Part shown: in pieces, positions 33,401-48,400 of the stretch
Position numbering within the stretch: position 1 is the first letter of the stretch
How the letters are laid out: every line of letters begins with the position of its first letter
Assembly: GCA_039566865.1 (NCBI GenBank)
Contig: CM076943.1
Coordinates: 29,954,663 to 30,018,662 of the forward strand
DNA: 64,000 nt
Reading direction: 5' to 3'
Origin: Aurelia coerulea
Taxonomy: Eukaryota; Cnidaria; Scyphozoa; Semaeostomeae; Ulmaridae
Program-made: the position numbers and the translations under genes
Notes under the pieces: model-generated
What the model was told of the DNA's origin: nothing
The model's input: the letters and a program-made list of their open reading frames with translations, nothing else
The model's database searches: none

Positions 33401-36400
33401 TGAAATCATAGCTACTGCATCACATTGCTAACTTGCTACATTATTGCTAACACGTGCTCAACTATATACAACTATCATATTCATAAACTAATTTGGTCCA
33501 AGAAGAAGTGGATCGTTGATCGTAGCATACAGTGTTTTGATTGTGTGTTGCACAATCTACGATTGCCTTGAGCTATGTCTTACTTGATGCATGTCATTCG
33601 GACCTAAATGTTATCTAAACCAAGCATAAAAGTAGTCGTTGCAAAAGCATAATTTTAATATATCTATCATTCAATCTATCTGATCTATCACGAGGTTTTG
33701 TGCTTAATCTTTTATACATATTTAAATATAAAAAAATTAAAATAGATTTATATAAAAAGAGGAGAGGAAATTTCACTGAAACGATTTAAGAAAATCTCTT
33801 TGATGATTCGGTGAACTCTAGTGTAGCTATAATGATTGTTTTATATGATTCAAAAGGTACTCTTGCATCACCAAACAACATTGTTGAAAATGATTCCTCG
33901 TTCTTCATTCCTCAATTTTTTATCTTTTCATCGATAGCAACTCCATAATAGCAAACAGTTCAGTTTCAGTGAGTTCACGTAAATTTCCGACCATTCTCAG
34001 TTCCTGGTTTGATAAACCACCATATACGTGTGCATTAATGCATGCTACTGTGAGTTTGGTAAACACAGATAACCATTTATTGGAAACTTCTCGTAGCATA
34101 TAATCTTTAATGATCTAGCAACTGCTCAAGATTGAGACTGCAAGAACAGTGACCACTGGGATTTCTCCGATGTGAAACAAACAAACAAACAAACAAACAA
34201 ACAAACAAACAAATAAACATGTAAGAAATATTGGTAGACTTTTAGTTCTAAAGGACATTAGTCCGGGTTTTAGCCCGTGCGTATTTTGTTATTTGATATC
34301 GAACGATTGTCGTAAGCTTTGAGCGGAAGCCAGTTCGTTGTAGACCGTTGTTATGTTAGATTGAGAGAAATTACGTTACGATGTTGCATAAAGTTTGCAT
34401 CGAAGTTTGCCAGAATATTCATTTGTTTTAATTGTGAACTCGCACGGTTGGGGTATTTCCAACATCACTGGCACCTCCGACGGGACCCACTTGGGGGTCG
34501 AGGAATATTTTGGTGAATTTTGAAGGGCAAGAAGATGTCTGAAGACGGCCGCGAAGATGGCAACTTGGAAGCAACGAATCGAGATGAATTAATGGCGCTT
34601 CACGCTCTCAAAGATGAGAGAGAAGTATTTAAAGAGGCCTTAAGAGATTCATTTTCGCGATTAAATGAAATAAATTGTGTCGAACGGGTCGACGAAGACT
34701 TGGTAAGTGAAATTAAAGAACTTCAAATCGTGATAGAGCCGAGCTTGATTGAAATTAAAGATTTGGACATTAAAATACAAGCTGAAATGAGGAAATTGAA
34801 GTTAAGGGATAGTTTAGTCGATGAAATAAAACGAAGTAGGTCGTACGCTGCTAAGGTACAGGTAGCCCTAAACAAGGCGACAGAATTAGAAAAGAAAGAA
34901 ACCAAGAAAGATAATGTACCTGGACTTGGGGGGTCACTTGGGGCTCAAAGAGATTTAGTTAGGCCAGCACAGAGAAATTTGTCACCAGGGTTTTTGTTTT
35001 CTAATTTTCCTAGTTCAGATTTGTTGGGTAATGGAGCTGGGAAAATTATTCCGGACATGATTATGGGGAAAGAGCTGACACCGGACAGCAAGGGATTTTT
35101 GGACAACCAGAAATATTGGGGCAACCAGATTGTTTCGGACAGTTTGGAATTAGCGGACGACCAGGAAATTTGGGACAGCCTATGAATGTTGGACCAACAG
35201 AAATTACCGGACACTTTGGAAATGTCGGACAGTCAAGAATTATGGGACAGTGTAGGAATATTGGTTCAACAGAAATTCCCGGACAGCTAGGAAATATTGG
35301 ACAATCAAGGTATGATCCCTTTGGGGGGAACTTAGGATCCACTTTTGGAAATGAAGTGAATGCAGGCAGAAATGAAAATGACTTTAGAAGTCAAAATGTT
35401 GTGAAATTGCCTAAGTTAGAGTTAAAGCGTTTCAGTGGAGATCCAATGAAATGGTTAGAGTTCTGGGATAATTTCCGGAGAAATGTTGATGATAATCCAG
35501 GATACTCTGATGTGCACAAAATGTCATATTTGAAAGCTTGTTTGGATGGTGCTGCAAGCACAACAATTGCAAATCTCTGCATAATTGGTGACAATTACAA
35601 GCCAGCAATAGAAACATTAAAAGGAAAATATGGCCAAACAGGATTGTTGAAAGGGGCACACATGGCAGCATTAAAGGCAACGCAAGGAGTATCAAATCCA
35701 AGAGATATAAATAAATTACGAAAGTTGTATGATGAAGTAGATTCCCATTACAAGGCGCTATCAGTTTTAGGAGTCCCAGGAGATCATTATTCCGTAGCGG
35801 TTCTACCAGAATTGATGAAGAAATTACCAAGAGATATAGCGATTAATATTCGTCGAGCAAAGGAAGTGAACCACGAATGGGGGATAGGAGAATTTCTAGA
35901 ACAATTCTGGCAAGAGTTGGTGCTCAGAAGTGCGGACGAGTCTCAGGAGCAGCCGGTGGTAGAAAGAAAGAGAGAGGGCAGAGTGTTAGCGGTCAGCAGT
36001 GCAGCATGTGTTTATTGTTTAGGAGAGCATGCAAGTAAAGAGTGTAGCCAAGTGGAAGATCTTGATAAAAGAAAGGGTATCTTGAGGAAATATAACAGAT
36101 GTTTCCAGTGTCTGCGGAAGGGGCACCCTCAAAGGAAATGTAGAGACAAGAAGGAATGCGACAAATGTAAGAAAACGGGTCACCATGTGTCAATATGCAA
36201 AGAGGAGAAAGTAACCAGTTTACATGTAACAGCAAAGGGAGCCATTGCATACCAGACAGTACAAGCTAAGATCAACATTCCAGGAAAAGAACCAGTTCCA
36301 TGCCGTATGCTGTTAGACACCGGAAGTGATAAGACTTATGTGGTGCAAAAGATTGCTGACAAATTGAATGGTAAGCCAGTTCGACATGAAACCAAAATTC

Positions 36401-39400
36401 TGGACACAGTCCACGGCAGCAGGAGTCACAGATGTGCAGTTTATGATTTAGAGGTTAGAAACATGAATGGAGAAGTTAAGTTCACTACAGAAGCTGCCAC
36501 CCTCAGTAAACTGACAACTGTGAGGAACGCTAGACCGGAAGTGGTGCAGCAAAAATTTGAGCACCTAAAGGATATCAAGTTCTCTGATGTGTCTCAACAC
36601 AATGAGTTAGAAATTCATGTGATCATTGGTTTGGAGGACTTAGGTAAGGTAAAGACAGGACGTATGATACGGGGGGAGGAAAACCAACCCATTGCTGAGG
36701 AAACCAAATTAGGATGGACACTGCTAGGACCAACCTATCAAGGAACAAAAGATTGTGGTCATGAAAGTAGTGTGCTATTTTGTATGGAACAAAAACAAGA
36801 GATATCTACTGAGGTAGAAAGACTATGGGACTTAGAGACTGTTGGAATTAGAGAAGGGGATCGAGTACATACCGAGTTTAAAGATACAGTCACGTTCAAT
36901 GGTACACGCTACGTTGTTAAGCTACCCTGGAAGTCTGAGTTAATTAGATCATCGTTACAAGACAACAAACAGCTATGCGAGAAGCGGTTAAGATCACAGA
37001 TGAAAAGATTATCAGCAATACCTGAGCAATTGGAAGCCTATGATGGTATCATACAGGAGCAAATAAAGTCTGGAATCGTTGAAAGGGTTCCAGAGAAAGC
37101 AGTGGAAGTCAAGGAAGGAAAGCATTATATACCACATCACGCAGTCATCCGACGAGAAGCTGAGTCAACCAAAGTAAGAATAGTGTTTGATGCGTCAGCA
37201 AAGGAGAGAAGAAGTGGTAGGTCATTGAATGAATGTCTTCACAAAGGACCGGCGTTGATGCCTATGTTGTTTGACATTGTTTTGCGTTATAGAATGTATG
37301 CAGTCGCATTAGTGGGTGATGTGCAGAAAGCTTTTCATCAGATTGAGGTATCTGAAGAGGACAGAGATTTTTTAAGGTTTTTGTGGATGGAGGATCCAAA
37401 GGATGTGTGTTCGAAGGTTTGTGAGCTGAGGTTTGCAAGAGTTATTTTTGGGGCAGGGCCCAGTCCATTTTTGTTGAATGCTACGCTGCAAAAGCACACT
37501 TCAGACTATGAGCAGGCGGATCCAGAGTTTGTAAGGAAGGTGGTTAGAAGTTTATTTGTGGACGATTTTGTTGGTGGAGCTATGAATTCGAGTGAAGCTG
37601 TAGTCTTGAGAGGGAAGCTCACAGAAGTTATGCAGAAGGGGGGATTCACACTCCATAAATGGAAGTCCAACAGTGAGGAAGTACGAAGGGGTCTGACAGA
37701 GGAAAGGAAAGGTGATAATGAGAAAACTTTTGCGAAACAAAGTTTAAATCAGAGTGAAAGTCAGAGTAAGGTACTTGGGATCAAGTGGAATCCAGAGAGC
37801 GATGTCATGGCTGTGGAGATATCACAAGTTGTAGAGCAAACAGAAAGAAGTCAAACCATGACAAAGAGAGAGTTGTTGAGCCGGTTGTCAAGAATTTATG
37901 ATCCACTAGGGGTGGTAGGACCAGTCACGATTGTAGCTCGAAAGATGTTTCAAGATGTGTGCAGAGAAGGAATAAGTTGGGACAGTTCAGTAAGTAAAGA
38001 AATGCAGAACAGGTGGGACTCTTTTGTGAGTCAGGTGCAGCAACAGCCAGAGATAGAGTCTAGTCACACAGCATACTGTGCTGCAGTGTATTTAGTAGTG
38101 AAGTTACCACAAGGAAGATTCGGAAAATTGCTGACTGCCAAAACAAGATTGCCACCATTGAAGAAGAACATGACAATTCCACGTTTAGAGTTGACAGCAG
38201 CGAGAGTAGCAGCAAGATTAGTCACCACAGTAAGAGAAGCATTGAAAGAATTCGGAATCAAGAAAGTTTACATGTTGTGGTCAGACAGTTGCACGGTTCT
38301 ACAATTGGCTTGAAAGAAGGGGTCAATATCGACAGTTTGTTGAGCACTGAGTCAAGGACAGTTGATTGAAATACAAAGGCCACTGCAAGGCATTGCATCA
38401 TTAGAGTTAAATGGACCTGTAACCAAGAAGGTTTTAAAGTCAGACTGTGAAAAGAGGAATGAAAGACCAAAGAGACTTGCTACGTTTACAGGGGAAGAAA
38501 AGAGAGAACTACAAACTGAGATTTTGAATCAAGAAGATTAACTTCTTAATTGGGGGGAGTGTAAGAAATATTGGTAGACTTTTAGTTCTAAAGGACATTA
38601 GTCCGGGTTTTAGCCCGTGCGTATTTTGTTATTTGATATCGAACGATTGTCGTAAGCTTTGAGCGGAAGCCAGTTCGTTGTAGACCGTTGTTATGTTAGA
38701 TTGAGAGAAATTACGTTACGATGTTGCATAAAGTTTGCATCGAAGTTTGCCAGAATATTCATGTGTTTTAATTGTGAACTCGCACGGTTGGGGTATTTCC
38801 AACAAACAAACAACCAAACAAACAAACAAACAAACAAAGCTTGATAAGTTGTAAGCACAATTTCTACGGTCTGTCTCACATAGGATGTCACGCAAGGTTT
38901 GCGATACAGCAAAATCACTCAAGTAAACTTCTTTGTTGTTATTCACGAATGTTTTCGCCTGAAATCTAATGCGAGAAAGAATTTAGTTTGATTGACCAGT
39001 CAAGCGTTTCGTGGACTGTTTCCTGATCTTTTGTAGAACTGATATTAAAACGTTTCATGGGACCAATTCTTTTCCATAGGTCACCAATGAAATTGCATTT
39101 AAATATCTAGCCTTGCTAAAGGCTAGCACGCGCTGATTAATATCAAAATGAAAAAGAGACGAAAAGAACTTTTTTAAATAGTAAAATTGTTTCAAAAGTT
39201 CTGTTTTGTGATTTCTATTTTCATCAATCGTTGATAAAGATCACAGATTAAAAGATTTGAGACAAGTTTATTGTATTTTCTAATCTCTTTCAAATCTTAT
39301 ATGGCTAGTGAATGAGCTTCTGATCAATTGGAAGAGATCAATTGAACTTGAAAATTCTCACCTCTTTGGTTGCTTCTTCAGACGTGGCTTCTTCAGAACT

Positions 39401-42400
39401 GGCCTCTTTAGCTTCTCCTTCAGCTGCAGCCTGGAAAAATAAGGTTACACAAAATCATTTATCATTTTAAGAGCAAACAGTCAACCAAAATAGCAAATCA
39501 GAAATAGAACTCTGGCATGTAGGCATAGTACTCTGGATTACACTACTCCGTCATAACATTTTAAGACTGTTTCACATAATGTTATGGTCACTTCTTTGAA
39601 GATAATTTTTGGAAACTTTTGTTCCTCTCCACAGAGAAGTAGATTTTTAAATATTCACCAATGAACCTATGTTGTAATAAACGAATCTTGCTTCTGGCTA
39701 CTTTTACAGTGTCGAAATCTTACTTCGGTACTTACTTCGGTGGAACAGAGACACTTTAATAAGTGCCACTTAGGGATAGCTGAGCCAATTCAGTTCAGTT
39801 CAACAGTAAAATGTTCCTTATGAAGTTAGGAATTGGTGCTTCCCCAATCCCAATTTAACTATACGAAGAACATTATCACTTCTGTCTCTCCTTTATATTA
39901 CTTGATCTTCTTCAACTACTGTATCTTTCATTTGTTATTCCATCAGCTAAATTTAGTCTAGCTGGAGCTAACTGAGTTAGGGTAGCACAGGATAACTTTC
40001 TTATCTGCCATATGATGCATCCTATACCCACTGCATAGGGTCAAAGTCTTTAACTCGGCGTAAAAAGGTGGATGTGAAATTATATGACCTATTTCTTTGA
40101 AATGAATGGCTTGAAAGAAACTTTGGCTACTTTTTCGATAATTCTACCGCTACACCTTTCAGAAATTTTGATTATTTTGAAAAACTGCAGCGTATTTTAC
40201 ATTTCAGTTCATTAAAGGATTTGATGTCATCAAAGGTCTAAATCGCAAACAAGAAAAGTGACAGACTTTTGTTTGATATCACACTGTAAACATTCATAAA
40301 TCAAGCTTTTCTGGAAAAATATTCTGTGACTTCTGCAAAAGTTTAGAAATCATGATGATTTTAAATTTTTTCAAATTATTTCTTGAACACTTAAAGAGAA
40401 GATCAACAGTATAATCCAGAAAATATTGAAGATTTCAATAAATCAAACGGTAGAATTACAGTGAGATAGTTATATTTCCTTCAAGGTATGCAGTTAAAAA
40501 AAACTGGTTATAAAATTTCACACCAAAATTTTTCTTTAAAGACTTGGAACCTACGCTTTAAACCTCATTAAACCATAGTAATAAGAATAAAAATATCACC
40601 TCTGTTTCTCCCTCGGCCTTTCCTTGGGCATCTTCTTCTTTGGTTTGTTCTTCTGCCTCTACTTCTTGCTCAGCTATTGGTTCATCATCCGCAGTTGCTT
40701 CATCTGTCTTCTTCCTTTCAGCTGCAGCATCCTATCCGCATAATATATACAAATCAATAAGAGGTAAAACATAAATGAGGGACCACTCAAACGGGTCCAA
40801 AAAAGTCAAATACCTTGGAATTACCGTGGACAAAAAGCTAGCATGGAAGGAGCAATATAAAAAAGTTCTAAAGTAAAATTAAAGTGTCCCCTCGTCCCTG
40901 CAGAAACCAAAAAACATACTCCCACAATCAATATTGGATTAGATGTATAAGGCACTGCTTAAGAGTTATCTGGGATACAGTGATGAACCATGGGGCAGTT
41001 GTCAAATGCAAGGCTTGATATCTCCTGCATCTACAAACAAGAGCATGAACGCTAGAATTCTCCGGCAGAATCTAGAATTCTCCAAAAGCAGTGTTTTCTA
41101 TTCTGGCGCAGAGACGTGAAATGAAATCCCATTGGAAATTAGAATGAGTCCCACAATTACCACGTTCAAAAGGAAACTGAAGGAATTCCTGCGGAATTAG
41201 CATCTTCCTGAAACACGACCCCTAGGAAACCAGCAAATTTGTAAGATTTTAATATGTAAATAGATATTTTGTAGAGAGATTATATTTCTTTTCTATTATG
41301 GTAGCTGATGGGGTTTTGTATCAAAATATGGTAAGATTAAATGAAACACAAATCAATCGACTGTTTCATTCCTAACGGTTGAAACAAGATATCATAATAT
41401 TGACGATATCAAGCCATTTAATATCAGAGCAAAACTTAGTTCAATTTTTTCGACTATACCACTAATTCATTACTATCAACTTTTCCAGTATCGAGAGAGA
41501 TGGAGAATTAGAAATTTAAAATCACCTTTTTGCTTGGCAGACAACAGGCTAAGATGAGAATGATTGGTAGAAAGATAACCACAACATAAACTGCCCATAA
41601 CCATTGTCTTTCCTTTGCTGCATCTTGTAGTGTATTCCAAATGCCACTCTGACAAATAAACAAATATATACGATTACTGGAGTTGACAATGTAAAATACA
41701 TCTGCACTGCCAGGGAAGACGATACAATACCCCTTCTATGTGACTTTGATAAATACCAGGTCAGTAAAGAAAAAGGTAGGTCTCTGCAAAATCGTCAAGA
41801 CTAGAATTAACCACTGATCTCGAAACTTTCTTTTGATTTTCATGATATACAAATCCAGTTATTTCTAAAGAACTGCTAAAAGAGACAACTTGATACCCTG
41901 ACTGTAAATCCATCATAATTTACAAAATTTTGACCTAGAAAATTGTCGAAAGGGAATGTAACCTGGAGAAATCTTGTCATGCAAACCAATCAATGAGTAC
42001 ATTTAAGAGGCATCGGGAATTTTAAATAAAGTTGCAACAGTGTTGCAACATTATTGACCATAAGAAAATTCAAGAAAACAGCATGAGACTCACCGATGAT
42101 TCACTACCGACAGAAAATTCTTTGGCAAATTTCAGATCCCATCTGAAGGGCAAAAACAAGAATATTTAGGATAAAGAAGGCGCTTATGTACGTAAATTGT
42201 GCAGTTTCTTCTGATCTTATATTTTCTTTGCACTTCTTAAAGCTATAAATGATTTTCGAAAAATTTTGAAATTACCTAAACAGTCAACAGATATTTACAC
42301 CCTGGTCAAAACATCTTAAGTGTAATTTACTCTACCATTCCTACGCGATCGTACAATCTCAATTTTCTTTTGAAGATCGATTGCAAAAATAAAGCAGCAG

Positions 42401-45400
42401 CAAAGTAAAATATTCACACAAAATTCACAAGAAAATTCTGCATTTCAAGGATAGCATTTCACCAGCAATCTTCCCCTCGACAGGGTGTGTGACTTGTCCT
42501 GATCAGTAACAAAATGCAAATTAGGTAAAAAAACAAATTGCTTTACGAACACAGAAATAAATGAGAGCCTTTGACAAGGAAGAGTACTCACGTATCGGCA
42601 GTCCATTGGTCAACAACAGATTGTTGATTTGCAATGATGATATTGTCGAAAACGATGTCATCAGTCATTGACCATAGCTCAAAACCAATTGCAGCCTAAT
42701 TGAAGAATGTAACAGTAGCAAAAAACTCATCTTTAGGAGCCATTATCCCTTTACTTTTTTTTATACTTCGGAAGTCAGAAATGCAGTATATTAAAACTTG
42801 ATAACTGAGAAAATATAAAATGCAAGAAAATGGCTTTAAAGAAAGATATCGCAACTTTGGGCTATTACTTCCGATAACCAGGATAACCTTTTTCAACACA
42901 GGCAAAAATCAAAGGTTATGACATGTTTTTGAATCTCAAATGTTATGAGAGCTACTGTTATCCGCGATTTAGCAAAACTACTTCAAAATGGGAATGAATT
43001 TTACAAAGATAAATTTCACTTCTTAAGGGATACCATATGAATTCAAAATTGTTAGGGTACCTCCGTTAACCATTGTCGTATTCGTGTAGATTAAACTTTT
43101 AGATATTAAACAAAGAAAATACTTTCTTTAGGAACACAAATAATACATACTTTTACAACGATGGATGTAACTTACTATGCTGGTCATCTTGAATGGCTCA
43201 TTATCTTCAAAGTAATCTGGGTTCTCGATTTTCTTTGGTGACCATATTCCCTGGAAGCAAATATGTTCCATTCATATCCATATGAAAATAAAATATAAAA
43301 ATTGGCACAATCAACTCACCAAACGATTGGCAAATTTGCAGGAACTCATTTCCTTTTATGATGAAGCCTAGAGCAACAGTTATGCAAAAATATATAAAAA
43401 GATACCCCGAAAGATCGATGATACGTCAAGCTGCAAAATCTTTCCACCACAATGTCTCTGACTAGATGATTATTTCAAATAATTTGTTTCTTTGTCTACA
43501 ACCTGTTTATGATATAATCATTTGTATATTGTATATTGTATATTGTATATTTGCATATTGTACATATATTTATATATTATTGCACACTTAATCAGAATGA
43601 AAACCAACTGTTGTTTAATTGGTGCTTGTCTTCTAAATATATCTGAAAGCAAACAATAACATTGTCCTTTACTTGCATGCCTCGAAACCACTCTCCTAAA
43701 TACATCTTTTTTTAAATTGTACTGTTCCTTTTTCTTCCTGCCGAGTGGCGAAGAAATTGTTTACTTCCTCAGAGCACACATGTGTAGGTGAAAATTTCCT
43801 GTGGTAAAATTTGCTCGAAATATATTTGCTTGACTGCACATTATAATCTATGTCAAGGGGATGAGCGATCAGCTCTGAAAGAAACAGTACATACAACTAA
43901 TTGATCTGTTTGTAAGAGCGATAAAAATGAAATCTTAAAACAGGACAGAATAATTTCATGTGGCCTCACAGCAAAAATTTCCAAGGAGCGGTGCTCCTAA
44001 GCTCCCACACACTCTCGACCCCTGTTTCTGCCAGTCCAAACAAATTCTGGTTCTGCAGCCCACTGTTTTTGTTTTTCGAAAGAGAAAAACTTAAAGTTAG
44101 ATGACGAAGCTAAGCAGAGGCAATTTATAAACAAGATAACAAAATGCCTATGCACATTACTGCTCCCCTAGTGAAAAGATACGCACGCACGTGTCGAAAT
44201 CATCACATACAATAGGCTAATTTTAGACCTGCATATGCAGCTCTTGAGTTAGCTCTTTATCTCCGTCAACTAACTTTAAAGGAGCTCACAGTGGGCCAAA
44301 ATAGCCATTTTGCAGACATTCGTGGATATCTGCAAGGAAATAAATGTTAAAGGGCTAATATCACCTCTTACGAAAACTTGGTTACTAGATGATCCTTTTA
44401 CGCTGAATTTGATAACGTTGTTAAAAACGCCATATTTTGCGAACAAGTGTACCTAATTGGCCCCCAAAGTTAGGAATTTGGGGCAACTTTTCAAAATTAC
44501 CGCGCAATGGAAAGAAGACTGGTAACGAGCGCTGAAACGTCACAGCAGGAAGGCATGAGAAGGAATCGTAGCGGAGAGACAGAATAAGGTCGTTTCTTGC
44601 TGATAGTACTCGCAACTCTTTTTGGTCAGCCATGCCTGATAGGTGTGTGGTGTATGGTTGCAGCAATACTTATGACAAGGATCTTGGTATTTCAATCCAT
44701 AAACTGCCTTTCTTTGGAAATGACAAGCCTGAAGCAAAGAAACGAAGAAAGAAGTGGACGGATTTCGTCAGGAGAAAGAGGGCGAAATGGAGCGACTCGA
44801 GGCATTCCGTAGTTTGCTCGGAGCATTTCGTTTCAGAAGATTTTGATCGGCAGTTTGCCTCTGTTCCCGGGATGGAGATTTCCTATCGTCGAAATCTGAT
44901 TTCAGATGAAATAGGGGTCAAGGCTTTTCCCTCTATACAAGAACCGAAGATGAGATCGAAGGCAACAACCACTAGTGCCAGGAGTCGTAGACAGGTAGGC
45001 CTAAGTTTCTTTCAAGATTTTGTTTTGACTATGTTCTCGCTGAATACATAATTTTTCATCTGTAAAAATGAAAATTATACAGTTCAATATCTATCATTGA
45101 ATTGTAATTGTGCAAACAGTATTAACTATCGATTCTTCTCTTCTTATTTCAGTTGGTAAAGGATGCAGTGGCCTCAGCTTCTGCTGTTGTTGTTGATGAC
45201 CCTTCACACAGTGAGTGCGATGTTTCAGGGGAAGGAGAAGATGACCGCGAAGCTTTGCTGGACACGCAGATTTTGACGAACGATTGTTCACTGGTAAATC
45301 TTCATTATTGCATATTGCTTTGTTAGTTTGTTGTATCGTACATGAATGAGTCCACATGGCTTTGATGAGATAGGATGGGTAGGCAGGGGAGATAAACAAC

Positions 45401-48400
45401 GCTGAAACTATTGTATGATGGCAACAGAGAACAGATGCATTTTTCGTTGCCCAGGTTGGTGGGTGAGCAAGTACAACTCGTGTGAAGGCCTTCAAAATCG
45501 TTTTGAGGATTCATCATCAACCTGAAAGGGCAGAGTGTTTGAATCGGCTTTTGTCCCAACCTTCGTGAGAATCAGACCCACTAGAGCCCCTTGCACAAAA
45601 CGCACCCAAAATGAGATTGATACTGTATTGCTAAAATGTATATATTTTAATTTATAGGAGCATGAGGCATCTTGCACAGCACTAGACTTCACTTGTCAAG
45701 TGGATTTGGCACCTGTTGTAAATTGTCAAAAGTGTGCAGATTCTATGCAGCTGGTACGCAAATACAGGAGTCAATGGTTGGGTGCAAAGTTCAAGCTGGA
45801 CAATTTGAGAATAATAATAGAGAAAGGTTAGATTTTCTTTCTTACTTGTTGATTATAGCCATTCCAGTAGTAATGACCAAATCCATAGGTGACTTTGTTT
45901 CAAAGCAGGTTCAGAGTGATGATGATATAGTTTGATACAATTTACATACTAACACACATGGACGATAGCACAAAGAAAAGACTATACTGTATGACCACCA
46001 CATGACCATTGCAGAAATAGCATGCAACTAAATTACACCTTAATGAATAATTAAAACAAAAGCTTCAAAAATGATATGCTGGTACAGTATGTGCAGAATA
46101 TCTCTGGTCTGGTACATAGTGCTGTACTGTAGAGACCACACCTGTGGCACTTCTGTTTAGGGCAGGTGTGCAGAGTATGGTACTTGCATACCAGAAATTT
46201 CAATAGGTTATTCAAAATGGACATCAGAGAACAAAATATATTTCTCCTTGCATGCTGGACATCTTGAGAGTGCCATACTCTGCAGACTGGCTTGCAGGCT
46301 GGCTTGAGTTCATGGTTCCAACATAATATGTAACTATACAGTATGTAGATATCAGGGAGCTGGTACCAAAATTTTAAGATATTTTTGAGGATGGTATACA
46401 TTTTTCAAGTTAGGTAAACATCTGAGTTGTACCTTTTGCAGACAAATCATGTACATACGAAGAATCAGATGTTTTAGACATTGATACAGATGAAGAGAAT
46501 GATGATGAAAAGAAAGAGCCTGGCAGTGAGAATAATCAAGGAATGATAGACGAAAGTGATGATGAGTATGAAATCTTGGATGAGAGGGTCAATATGGAAG
46601 TGGATGAGGACCTACTGGATGATTATGAGAAAAGCAAGGAATACATGGAAGCAAAGATGATGGATTCTGATGATGAAGAAGCTACTATGTATGTGTTGAA
46701 ATTGCAAATCATTTCACAATAAACTTACATCTTCCAGTTGTAAGGTAATTTACCTGCAAACTGCAATGTTACAGCTGGTAAATTTGTAGATCAGCAGGGT
46801 ATGTTGTTCTGCTTGAGAAATCATTACAACATAATGCCACAAAACAAAAGTACATTATCATCTGCCATGTTTCTCTGGTAATCAGCTGAATTGTTAATTA
46901 TACACTGTGTCATAGCAACTGGGTTGGGGCACAACTATTTTAATTGCAAATTGTAAAAACCTGTGTGGTTGCAGTACATTTTCAATTTGAGCTCTTGAGG
47001 AATACATTAGGTATTATTGAAAAATTGATTTTTTGGTCATTTACAAATGGGGCTTTTTCAAAATCTGCAAACATTTATTTTAATAATTTGACCATAAAGC
47101 ATGTAATATGAAAGACTTTATGGAAAATATATCTCAAATGCATTACATGGGAATAATTATGTCAATGGCTAACTCTTGGTTTCATAGAATGAAACATTTA
47201 TGGTAATATGATTACACTGTAGATGTGTTACAAATAGTGTGCAATTTATGCTTCTTTTTTCGGTGATAACAACATGGACAATAGGAAGGAATCAAAATTC
47301 ATTGTATTCCTCACACAACTATTGGCTCTTTTCAAGTTTTGTCCTGTGTGCAAGGCAGACAACCCACTCGTTGAAGTTGAAAAAATGGGAACAATGGCCC
47401 AAATCAAGTTGACGTGTGCCAATGACCACTGCCAACAAAGGAACAACATGTGGAATAGTCAACCATACTGGCAAGATACTAAAATTCCTGCAGGCAATAT
47501 ACTGCTTTCATTTGCAATTCTTCTAGCTGGTGGCACTGCAACCAAAATGCTTCATGTGCTGAAGATTATGGGTGTGTCCAGTACAACCCTCCCAACATTT
47601 TTCCGTCATCAAAGGGTATGTACAAACTTCTCCTACACAGCGACACCGGACAGAGCACATTTTAGGAGGCAAAACTGCAAATTTGAGGGCAAAACCATAG
47701 GAAGGAAATAACAAATTTCAGGCTATTTTTGAGAGGGAGGAGGGGTGGTTGCCTCCCTCTCTGATGTTCCTGCTCCAACATATCTGTTGTCTGTTGAAAG
47801 ATTGGATTATTACACATTTATGATTTTTCTAAACTTTATCTGCAGCTCATGGAGTCTTCCATCATTACAAAAATAGTCTTTGCCCAAAATTGGATGTTGG
47901 CCTGCAACAAACAAAATTGCTTGTGAGCCAGACTTTTCAGCGCAATCAAAAATCTAAACAACGCAAATCAACAACAGAATGCTCCTTCTGAAAGGTAGGA
48001 TACTTTCCAGAAGGAAATAATTTCAAGGATTAATTCTCATTTTCAGGATATCCTATTTCCATCCATTCATCTTCATTGGCAAAAATATCAAGAAGCTTTG
48101 GTGCAAAAACTGCAACAGAAAGGCGAAGGTTTAGTGCTGGCTGGTGATGGACGCCATGATAGCATGGGTCACAGTGCCAAATATGGAGCCTATACTCTAA
48201 TGCTTTGCACTATTCCCACCATTATTCACTTTGCCATTGTTCAGGTATTGTTTATATTCCAACACTGTTTATATTGCAACAATTCTTTCGTATGCCCATT
48301 CTGATATCTTGAAGTATTGCATGAATTTCCAATTTTTTTAGAAATTCTACAGTATATACGTATTGAAAACCCTACAATAGAATCCTTAAGTCTCAGCAAT

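Larger units (their letters stand above)
34220..38804 (+). mobile_element. BEL/Pao LTR retrotransposon, integrase-less
   Basis: Two 245-bp LTRs (34220-34464 and 38560-38804) start TGTAAGAAATATT and end TTTCCAACA. They differ by eye at one base (T at 34,423, G at 38,763), which means a very recent insertion. A 4-bp AACA may be the target duplication, but the microsatellite target makes this ambiguous. A primer-site-like TGGCACCTCC begins 4 bp after the 5' LTR, and a G-run (TTGGGGGGAG) precedes the 3' LTR as polypurine tract. Order is gag, zinc knuckles, protease, RT, RNase H start, then directly the pol C-terminal tail; the integrase is missing. BEL/Pao order is PR-RT-RH-IN. It lies in a calnexin intron, antisense to the gene. 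Confidence 0.92.

Noticed and set aside
34181..38840. A CRISPR-like array from regularly repeated CAAA units
   Set aside because: It is a simple microsatellite in a eukaryotic intron, split by the retrotransposon.
47846..47926. An extra transposase exon (frame starting [10 protein letters not shown] after a good acceptor)
   Set aside because: Joining 47285-47615 directly to 48047-48244 keeps phase and gives the contiguous family pattern; the extra piece has no fitting donor.
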